The notes beneath the pieces were generated by a model. It worked only from the letters and a program-made list of their open reading frames with translations. It made no database searches and had not been told where the DNA came from. This document shows, in pieces, positions 1-4,800 of a stretch of DNA of 5,035 bases. Location: the NCBI GenBank assembly GCA_964617665.1, contig CAZUAH010000826.1, forward strand, positions 1-5,035. Direction: 5' to 3'. The stretch's first letter is position 1. Each line of letters begins with the position of its first letter. The stretch is from JADHUC01 sp964617665. Its GTDB lineage: Bacteria > Planctomycetota > Planctomycetia > Pirellulales > Pirellulaceae. The translations under genes were made by a program, and so were the position numbers.

Positions 1-235
1 AGTAGTCGCCACCTCCCAGAAGAAGGCCAACGAGGACGCACACTAAGATATTGTGGCCCCAAACGCGGTGCCCTTCTGTCAGGAAGACAGAATTGCTGAG
101 AAGGAAAATGCCATCCCAGTCCGGACTTGTGGCCGCAACACCGGCCAGGGCTACAATCTGCCAACCCCATCGTCGGTGCAACCCGACAGACAATGCACCG
201 TTGATTCCCAGCATTGCGTGTTCGATCGTGGTCAT
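1..235 (-). CDS. YdjM/DUF457-like membrane-bound metal-dependent hydrolase, N-terminal part (3' end beyond window)
   Basis: An open frame of 78 codons runs from an ATG at 235-233 off the left edge without a stop. The protein starts MTTIEHAMLGINGALSVGLH and continues with a hydrophobic stretch (about residues 25-36), then SPDWDG (37-42), then GHRVWGHN (55-62), then a second hydrophobic segment (about 63-74). An early His in EHA, a D-x-D after a Pro, and an HRxxxH motif are the expected metal-ligand pattern of the YdjM/DUF457 family of inner-membrane, predicted metal-dependent hydrolases: here His6, Asp39, Asp41, His56 and His61. The start is well supported, because AAGGAG lies at 250-245 on the minus strand with a 9-nt spacer. 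Substrate and physiological role are not established for most of this family. It is transcribed divergently from the rhomboid gene. The family call is from remembered motifs; the missing C-terminus prevents a length comparison. Confidence 0.72.
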   Translation of the reverse strand, partial: MTTIEHAMLGINGALSVGLHRRWGWQIVALAGVAATSPDWDGIFLLSNSVFLTEGHRVWGHNILVCVLVGLLLGGGDY

Positions 236-244
236 CGTGTCCCG

Positions 245-250
245 CTCCTT
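245..250 (-). promoter_or_regulatory. Shine-Dalgarno site of the YdjM-like gene
   Basis: On the minus strand this reads AAGGAG and sits 9 nt before the ATG at 235. It is close to the anti-Shine-Dalgarno consensus and fixes the start of the partial hydrolase gene. Confidence 0.7.
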
Positions 251-280
251 GCACAGATTCTACCACGAAGTGAAATCGCG

Positions 281-286
281 CATAAT
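281..286 (+). promoter_or_regulatory. Possible -10 element for the rhomboid gene
   Basis: CATAAT matches the sigma-70 -10 consensus at five of six positions. The hexamer 17 bp upstream (258-263, TTCTAC) is a poor -35. A start about 7 nt downstream would put the 5' end of the mRNA at the hairpin at 293-316. This is a motif match only, in a genome whose promoter consensus I cannot check. Confidence 0.22.
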
Positions 287-292
287 GTGAAC

Positions 293-316
293 CTGTTGGC
301 CCGGAGGGGCCAATAG
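293..316 (+). promoter_or_regulatory. Strong hairpin/dyad in the divergent intergenic region
   Basis: The arms 293-302 (CTGTTGGCCC) and 307-316 (GGGCCAATAG) pair over ten positions. Seven inner pairs are perfect (TTGGCCC with GGGCCAA), followed outward by one G-U pair, one A-U and one G-C. The loop is GGAG. It lies 47 bp before the rhomboid ATG, in the 128-bp gap between two divergent genes. A terminator is unlikely because no gene ends here and no T-run follows. It could be an operator dyad or a 5'-leader structure; the sequence does not decide. Confidence 0.45.
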
Positions 317-363
317 ATGGCCCGGTCGAGCGAATCACTCATCTGAGCCATTGGACACCAACA

Positions 364-1536
364 ATGTTCTTTCCCTACCAAACCGACGCACCGATCTACC
401 ATTGGCCGTTTGCGACTGTCGGCTTGATCGTCGTCAATGCGCTGGTTTTTTCCGCTGTATTGGGCGCGGAGCCAGAGCAGGTCGAGCCGTGGATTCTGCA
501 ATGGGGCGAGGGATTGCACCCGGTCCAGTGGGTGACGTCGAATTTCCTTCACGCCGGATTCATGCACCTGCTTGGCAATATGTTCTGCCTGTGGGGGTTT
601 GGCTTGGTGGTGGAAGGGAAGATCGGCTGGTGGCGATTCCTAGTCGTGTACCTGGCGATCGGCGTCGTGCAGTGCGCGGTGGAACAGACTCTGACGTTGG
701 GGGCAAGCGGTGGCGGATCGTTGGGCGCATCGGCTGCTATTTTTGGCATCGTGGCCATGGCTCTGATCTGGGCCCCGAAGAACGAGATGAGTTGCCTTCT
801 GTTCGTCTACTATCGGCCATTCCATTTCGATTGCACGATTCTCGTCCTGGGCATTGTGGCCGTGTGTATTGAGGTCGCCACGTGGACACTGACGGTGATC
901 CTTCTTGGCGGTGATATCGCTTTCTTGATTACGAGCCAAGTTCTGCATTTGATGGGTGCTGCCGCTGGTCTCGTTCTGGCCGTGGGCATGCTAAAGAAGG
1001 GCTGGGTTGACTGCGAGAACTGGGACCTCTTTTCTGTCTTGTCTGGCCGAAACACGATGTCGGACGACGAGTTCGAGCAATTGCGTCGCCAGAGCGACGA
1101 ATGGCAAGAGAAACAGCACGAACGACGCGAGTCAGCATTGGCACAGATTCGCGGGATCATCGTGGATAGACGCCCCGAGTTGGCGTACAAGGCCCATCAG
1201 AAGATGGGCCGTACTATCGAGGACTGGCAACTGCCCGAAGCCGACTTCCTCAAACTGATCACGACCTATCACGAACAGAAGATGTGGTCTGAATCCGTAG
1301 AGCCGATGGTCGAATACCTACGGCAGTATCGAGAACATGAACCGCAGGTACGGCTGAGGCTCGCTCACGTCCTGACGGAAGTCGAGAAGCGGCCGGGCCA
1401 GGCGCTGAAGGTGATGGACAAGATCTCTCCGGAACTCCTCTCCGATGGCAAACGCGAACTCCTCGTCCGCCTCAGAACGAAGGCCGAAAGGCTGAGGGAC
1501 GAGGATCCGTACGAAGCGGTTGACGAAGACTGGTAG
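364..1536 (+). CDS. Rhomboid-family intramembrane serine protease with long C-terminal helical tail
   Basis: This 390-residue protein has a six-segment rhomboid core (membrane segments near residues 14-34, 64-84, 89-108, 121-137, 156-184 and 188-210). Rhomboids cut transmembrane substrates inside the membrane using a Ser-His dyad. Visible signatures are His63, His68 and Asn72 in NFLHAGFMHLLGN (the HxxxxHxxxN pattern of segment 2), the catalytic-serine motif GASAAIFG with Ser123, and His195 in the HLMGAAAG of the last segment. The usual GxSG motif here reads GASA, so Gly124 is replaced by Ala. Residues about 211-390 form a charged, mostly helical soluble tail; 295-375 has a TPR-like alternation of helices but no clear repeat consensus. 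No strong Shine-Dalgarno precedes the ATG (only GGA at 353-355). Natural substrates cannot be predicted. The kinase follows after 95 bp, but co-transcription is uncertain. Confidence 0.88.
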   Translation: MFFPYQTDAPIYHWPFATVGLIVVNALVFSAVLGAEPEQVEPWILQWGEGLHPVQWVTSNFLHAGFMHLLGNMFCLWGFGLVVEGKIGWWRFLVVYLAIGVVQCAVEQTLTLGASGGGSLGASAAIFGIVAMALIWAPKNEMSCLLFVYYRPFHFDCTILVLGIVAVCIEVATWTLTVILLGGDIAFLITSQVLHLMGAAAGLVLAVGMLKKGWVDCENWDLFSVLSGRNTMSDDEFEQLRRQSDEWQEKQHERRESALAQIRGIIVDRRPELAYKAHQKMGRTIEDWQLPEADFLKLITTYHEQKMWSESVEPMVEYLRQYREHEPQVRLRLAHVLTEVEKRPGQALKVMDKISPELLSDGKRELLVRLRTKAERLRDEDPYEAVDEDW

Positions 1537-1548
1537 GGGGCGGACTTC

Positions 1549-1577
1549 TGTACAGACTGGCGTGGGGTTGGTAGATT
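1549..1577 (+). promoter_or_regulatory. Possible sigma-70-like promoter for the sugar kinase
   Basis: TGTACA (1549-1554; four of six consensus positions) and TAGATT (1572-1577; four of six) are separated by 17 bp in the gap between the rhomboid and kinase genes. A start near 1584 would fall inside the dyad at 1581-1601. This is a weak motif match and could be chance. Confidence 0.22.
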
Positions 1578-1580
1578 GGG

Positions 1581-1601
1581 CGTGCCACAGCTGTTGGCAC
1601 G
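1581..1601 (+). promoter_or_regulatory. Inverted repeat upstream of the sugar kinase (operator or leader hairpin)
   Basis: CGTGCCA (1581-1587) and TGGCACG (1595-1601) are perfect 7-bp inverted arms around the 7-nt spacer CAGCTGT. It lies 44 bp after the rhomboid stop and 30 bp before the kinase start. No T-run follows; the next bases are purine-rich (GAGGAGAGGAG). An intrinsic terminator is therefore unlikely. A repressor-binding dyad near the kinase transcription start, or an mRNA hairpin just upstream of the ribosome site, fits better. No regulator gene is in the window to pair with it. Confidence 0.4.
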
Positions 1602-1619
1602 AGGAGAGGAGACGCCCCT

Positions 1620-1624
1620 AGGAG
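1620..1624 (+). promoter_or_regulatory. Shine-Dalgarno site of the FGGY kinase
   Basis: AGGAG lies 7 nt before the ATG at 1632 and supports that start. A second purine-rich run (GAGGAGAGGAG, 1601-1611) lies upstream but is too far from the ATG to be the main site. Confidence 0.7.
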
Positions 1625-1631
1625 ACGACCG

Positions 1632-3266
1632 ATGACAGAGAAGAAACTCTGCACACCGCAGCGAAGCATCATAACAGGCTGGGATTTCAGCACCGGCGAG
1701 GTGAAGTGTTTAGCATTTGATATGACCGGTCAGGTACTGGCCGAAGTACGGCTGCCAACCGACCTCTGGAAAGGCGATCCGCCGGATGAAAACACCTCGG
1801 AATTGAACCTGCTGCAATTGGAGGGCCAGGCGCGCGCCAGTGTGCGAGGAATTGCCGCACAGTTGAAGGGGCAGGACCGGCTGAACGATTGGGTGACTGG
1901 CGGAATCTCCGCGACGCACCACACCGGGGGACGCATCGACGAAAACGGACTGCCCGTCCGCCGTGCCATATGCTGGAACGATCAAACGCTGGCGGCCTAT
2001 CGAGCGCAGGGCGAAAAGCGTCTGGGTGGTCCCGGGGCCGTCAAAGACCTGATCGGCGGTCCCTGGGCTGATCGATACAGTCTGAGCCACTTGGTCAAGG
2101 ACGAGGACGCCGATGTCCAGAACGAGGATGACAAATACTTGAAGCTGGCCGACTGGAAGCGGACCTATCGCATTCTTACACACGGACCGCTTGCCGCGGG
2201 TTACCTGACCGGCAACTTCGACGTCACCAGTGTATCGGCGGCGGCGTCCACCGGCATGATGAGCTTTGTGGATCGCAAATGGAATCGCAAGATGTTGCGG
2301 GCCCTGGCGAAAGCGAAGTATCGGACACTTGCTTGGGATCAGTTGCCCAGAATCGTCGACCAATACGAACCGGTTGGTCTGCTGGCGAAACACGTGGCCA
2401 TTGAAGCCGGCGTGGATCTGAAGTATCGGCCCGTGATCTACCCTACCTCGGACGACCAGCAAGCTGGTCTTGTGGGCGGCGGCGCCGTAAACGACGGGCA
2501 GATGGCAGTGATCCTCGGCACATCGGCCGTCGTGAATTCATCCTCGGCCAAGTTGCCCGACGTGAAAAATCTGGACATCATGTGTTTGAACTGGGGGCCA
2601 TATCTGCTGATGCGATGCTACAGCAACGGCGCGCAGGTATTGAACGACGCAGTCGGGGCTGACAAGACGTGGAGCAAAAAGGAATGGGCAGCCTTGGAGG
2701 AGGAAGCCCGTGCTGTACCGCCCGGAGCGAGTGACGTCATGGTCATGCCTTTCCCAAATGCGGAACCATCGCTGGGGATCACGAATGCCAAGAAGGGAAT
2801 TCGGTGGTTCCGGAAGAAAGGCGATCAGTGGGTGAAGACCAGCCCACCAAGGAACCGCGGTGTTCGCCGACGCGCGTCGATGGAAGCCGTGGCGTACATG
2901 ATCGCATTGGGAGTCGAATCGCACGTGAAGGCGCATCGAAGCATCGGTTGCGATATCGAGGAAATCACGGTATCGGGCGGCGTGGGACGCAGCGACCTGA
3001 TGTGCGAAATCCTGGCCTCCGTGCTGGGCCGCGATTTGAAGCGCCTTCTGAACGAAGAAGGGCCAGCGCTGGGCGCAGCGGTTACGGCCCTGGCGGCCCA
3101 TGAGTCGAACTTGCGACGGAAACGCCGCGTGAAGACACCCTTCACCGTCGCCGACGCAGTCGCCTCGATGGTGAAATATCGCAAGCCGGTTGGCTGCAAT
3201 GGAGATTGGGCGACCGCGTACAAGAACGGCTTGAAGCAGTTCAAGCAACAACTGAAAAAGCTGTAG
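1632..3266 (+). CDS. FGGY-family carbohydrate kinase, xylulokinase-like
   Basis: This 544-residue protein is a complete FGGY sugar kinase, which transfers phosphate from ATP to a sugar or sugar-like polyol in the cytoplasm. The N-terminal domain opens with GWDFSTGEVKCLAFD (residues 16-30), the ATPase-fold phosphate loop. GISATHHTGG (91-100) and ICWNDQ (113-118) correspond to the sugar-binding region of xylulokinases (GQMHG and WNDQR in E. coli XylB). Asp275 in SDDQQAGLVG aligns with the catalytic base (GDNAAG in XylB). The C-terminal domain has LGTSAVV (295-301), TVSGGVGRSDLMCEILASVL (446-465) for ATP binding, and EEGPALGAA (475-483). It is somewhat longer than typical xylulokinases (about 480-500), with a basic insert near 385-415 and a C-terminal extension after about 490. 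Position 96 is His where XylB has Met, so the substrate need not be xylulose. No isomerase, transporter or regulator of a pentose pathway is next to it. Confidence 0.88.
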   Translation: MTEKKLCTPQRSIITGWDFSTGEVKCLAFDMTGQVLAEVRLPTDLWKGDPPDENTSELNLLQLEGQARASVRGIAAQLKGQDRLNDWVTGGISATHHTGGRIDENGLPVRRAICWNDQTLAAYRAQGEKRLGGPGAVKDLIGGPWADRYSLSHLVKDEDADVQNEDDKYLKLADWKRTYRILTHGPLAAGYLTGNFDVTSVSAAASTGMMSFVDRKWNRKMLRALAKAKYRTLAWDQLPRIVDQYEPVGLLAKHVAIEAGVDLKYRPVIYPTSDDQQAGLVGGGAVNDGQMAVILGTSAVVNSSSAKLPDVKNLDIMCLNWGPYLLMRCYSNGAQVLNDAVGADKTWSKKEWAALEEEARAVPPGASDVMVMPFPNAEPSLGITNAKKGIRWFRKKGDQWVKTSPPRNRGVRRRASMEAVAYMIALGVESHVKAHRSIGCDIEEITVSGGVGRSDLMCEILASVLGRDLKRLLNEEGPALGAAVTALAAHESNLRRKRRVKTPFTVADAVASMVKYRKPVGCNGDWATAYKNGLKQFKQQLKKL

Positions 3267-3311
3267 GGTCGGCGCGGTACAGCATTCTGCGTTGCCACAC
3301 TGGCTGGTATC

Positions 3312-3333
3312 GTAGGCCGGTTCCGACCGCTAC
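3312..3333 (+). terminator. Weak candidate hairpin between convergent genes
   Basis: GTAG (3312-3315) pairs with CTAC (3330-3333), and CGGT (3318-3321) pairs with ACCG (3326-3329) around a TCCG tetraloop, with a two-base GC bulge on the left arm. It starts 46 nt past the kinase stop and overlaps the stop codon of the minus-strand cysteine-synthase remnant. No T-run follows on either strand. It may limit read-through between convergent transcripts, but it does not meet the usual standard for an intrinsic terminator. Confidence 0.2.
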
Positions 3334-3650
3334 ATCAGCGACGTGCTGAAATAGCGCTCGGCGCGGTCTGGCAGTACGGTGACAACGTTGCCTTGGATGC
3401 GACGGGCGAGCTGCCGCGCGGCCCAGACGTTGGCTCCGGACGAAATGCCAACCAGCAGTCCAAGATCGCGACCCAACTCGCGACTCGTCTCGATGGCTTC
3501 GTCGTCGGTCACCTCGATCATGGCCAATGCGATACGGTCTTTGATGCTGCCGCCCGGGTTTAGAAACTCGGCCTTGGCGAAGATGTTTTCGCCCTTCAGA
3601 CGCAGAAGCGGCGTGTTGCCAATAAGATCCAGGATGTTGTCGGTAAGCAT
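3330..3650 (-). pseudogene. Cysteine synthase-like gene with large in-frame internal deletion
   Basis: This 106-codon frame joins the two ends of a cysteine synthase-type, fold-type II PLP enzyme, normally about 300 residues. The N-terminal end carries LIGNTPLLRL (9-18), FAKAEFLNPGGSIKDRIALA (24-43) and the PLP-binding lysine, Lys37. From about residue 47 (VTDDEAIETSRELG) it is C-terminal: LLVGISSGANVWAARQLARR (65-84) and VLPDRAERYFSTSL (92-105). Everything between, roughly 180-190 residues, is missing, including the TSGNTG substrate loop and the GTGGT-type phosphate-binding loop, so cysteine synthesis is not plausible. The junction is near 3512/3513. There is no stop or frameshift, so the loss is recent, the short product is kept for another reason, or the assembly collapsed here. 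It lies 43 nt downstream of epmB on the same strand and may be co-transcribed. The ATG lacks a strong Shine-Dalgarno, and the last codons (STSLM) look like a natural C-terminus. Confidence 0.75.
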
Positions 3651-3693
3651 GGTGTGATTTCTTATCAGAATGTCAGATTGGCGGTCAAGACCG

Positions 3694-4722
3694 TCAGGCG
3701 AGCACTCGCTTGCAGGGAGCGCCGGGTATCTCTTGGACGAATCGAGGAACAGCGTAACCGGGCAGAGTGGCTCGCATCTGTGCTACTATCTGCAAGCCTC
3801 TGTCGACGGGCACCTCGAAATGTGCCGCTCCGGCGACTCGATCCAGTTGGTGTAAGTAGTAGGGCATCACTCGGCAATCAAGCAGACGTTGGGAGAGCTC
3901 GACTAACGCCTCGACATTGTCGTTAACGCCATGCAACAGCACCGTCTGATTCAGCAGCGGAACACCTGCGCCGGTCAGCTTGCCGAGTGCTGCCGCCACG
4001 TCTTCATCCAGTTCCTGGGCGTGATTTGCATGGGCCACGACAACCGGGGCGAGGCGAGTACCGCAAAGCCAGGCGATCAGCGAGTCGGTCACGCGTTCGG
4101 GAATGACGACGGGCAGCCGAGTGTGAATGCGGAGGCGTCTGAGGTGAGGGATTTCGGCCAATCGGTACACCAATTCTTCAAGCACTGAGTCGACTAGCGT
4201 CAGCGGGTCGCCGCCGCTGAGGATGATTTCCTCGATCGTCTCATCGTTGCCGATTTGGTCCAGAGCTGCCGACCACTGCGACGACCGAGGTGGCCCTTGC
4301 CCGTATGGATAGTGCCGACGAAAGCAGTAGCGGCAATGGACTGCACAGGCCCCGGTCGATATCATCAACGCTCGGCCGTGGTATTTGTGCAGCAGGCCAG
4401 GGCTCACGGCAGCCGTAGCGTCACCGACAGGATCGGCTGCAAAACCTGGAGTGGGCTGCAGTTCCTCGACCACGGGCAGGACTTGGCGCAGCAACGGATC
4501 GTTGGGATCCCCGTGGCGCATGCGAGTGACGTACCCAAGCGGGGCGAATACGGGAAAATCACGACTGGCTCGTATGGCCGCTTCCTGCACTTCCGGCGAC
4601 AGGTCGACGGCTCTGCAAAGCCCAATTGGGTCACGGATGGCCGTTTTCATGGCCTCGCGCCAGATGCAGGTATCTGCGCAAGTGGCGCGGACAGGATCAT
4701 TGCCATACGCTAGAATGCTCAC
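3694..4722 (-). CDS. epmB: EF-P (R)-beta-lysylation protein EpmB, lysine 2,3-aminomutase family
   Basis: EpmB is a radical SAM and PLP enzyme that converts L-lysine to (R)-beta-lysine, which EpmA attaches to Lys34 of EF-P. From the GTG start the protein is 342 residues, the length of E. coli EpmB (YjeK). Visible signatures, numbered from this GTG, are the 4Fe-4S motif CAVHCRYC (Cys126, Cys130, Cys133), the preceding GLLHKYHGRALM, the SGGDPL motif (169-174), RLRIHTRLPVVIP, LLNQTVLLHGVNDN (257-270) and MPYYLHQLDRVAGAAHF (286-302), all close to E. coli EpmB. A TTG at 4755 in the same frame would add 11 residues. I prefer GTG at 4722 because GAGG precedes it by 5 nt and the length fits. Starting at the later ATG (MKTAIRDP) would delete the conserved tryptophan of the N-terminal helix (IWREAM). 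It is divergent from efp, as in E. coli, with 78 bp between starts. Confidence 0.92.
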   Translation of the reverse strand: MSILAYGNDPVRATCADTCIWREAMKTAIRDPIGLCRAVDLSPEVQEAAIRASRDFPVFAPLGYVTRMRHGDPNDPLLRQVLPVVEELQPTPGFAADPVGDATAAVSPGLLHKYHGRALMISTGACAVHCRYCFRRHYPYGQGPPRSSQWSAALDQIGNDETIEEIILSGGDPLTLVDSVLEELVYRLAEIPHLRRLRIHTRLPVVIPERVTDSLIAWLCGTRLAPVVVAHANHAQELDEDVAAALGKLTGAGVPLLNQTVLLHGVNDNVEALVELSQRLLDCRVMPYYLHQLDRVAGAAHFEVPVDRGLQIVAQMRATLPGYAVPRFVQEIPGAPCKRVLA

Positions 4723-4727
4723 ATTGG

Positions 4728-4731
4728 CCTC
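4728..4731 (-). promoter_or_regulatory. Shine-Dalgarno that favours the GTG start of epmB
   Basis: On the minus strand this is GAGG, 5 nt before GTG at 4722. The alternative TTG at 4755 has only a weak GAGTGG further upstream, so this site decides the start. Confidence 0.5.
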
Positions 4732-4745
4732 GTGGGTCAGGACTC

Positions 4746-4774
4746 GATCTACCAAATGCTAACCACTCGATCAA
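4746..4774 (-). promoter_or_regulatory. Possible epmB promoter
   Basis: On the minus strand TTGATC (4774-4769) and TAGATC (4751-4746) are spaced by 17 bp, matching consensus at four and three of six positions. A transcript starting near 4739 would lack the TTG at 4755 and begin just upstream of the GAGG-GTG start. The gap is short, so an efp promoter must overlap this region or lie inside epmB. Motif match only. Confidence 0.22.
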
Positions 4775-4786
4775 GAAAGACGAAGT

Positions 4787-4793
4787 AGGGAAG
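4787..4793 (+). promoter_or_regulatory. Shine-Dalgarno site of efp
   Basis: AGGGAAG lies 7 nt before the GTG at 4801, with an A-rich spacer (AAAAAAC). It supports a GTG start for efp, which is also required by alignment to the conserved ATYxxxDFRxGL N-terminus. Confidence 0.55.
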
Positions 4794-4800
4794 AAAAAAC

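Noticed and set aside
2..46. Plus-strand tail of an upstream gene ending in TAA
   Set aside because: It would read VVATSQKKANEDAH, but the opposite strand carries a well-supported gene with clear motifs and a Shine-Dalgarno, so this is a shadow.
51..316. Two overlapping short plus-strand ORFs
   Set aside because: Both mostly lie antisense to the YdjM-like gene, have no Shine-Dalgarno, and show no recognisable motif.
1710..2462. Long minus-strand ORF (250 codons)
   Set aside because: It is antisense to the kinase. The kinase has intact family motifs, and long antisense frames are expected in GC-rich genes.
2538..3251. Second long minus-strand ORF (237 codons)
   Set aside because: Antisense shadow of the kinase C-terminal domain, with no start signal or motif of its own.
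3267..3328. Inverted repeat GGTCGG ... CCGACC after the kinase stop
   Set aside because: The arms are 6 bp with a 50-nt gap, and the right arm is also used by the better local hairpin at 3312-3333, so chance is likely.
3682..3693. Short palindrome just after the epmB stop (CGGTC-AA-GACCG)
   Set aside because: The loop is only 2-4 nt, the usable stem is four pairs, and no T-run follows, so it is not a credible terminator.
4753..4755. TTG as epmB start (353 residues)
   Set aside because: Kept only as an alternative, because GTG at 4722 has a GAGG site at 5 nt spacing and matches the E. coli protein length.
4255..4762. Plus-strand ORFs of 152 and 125 codons
   Set aside because: Both lie antisense to epmB, whose motifs are unmistakable.
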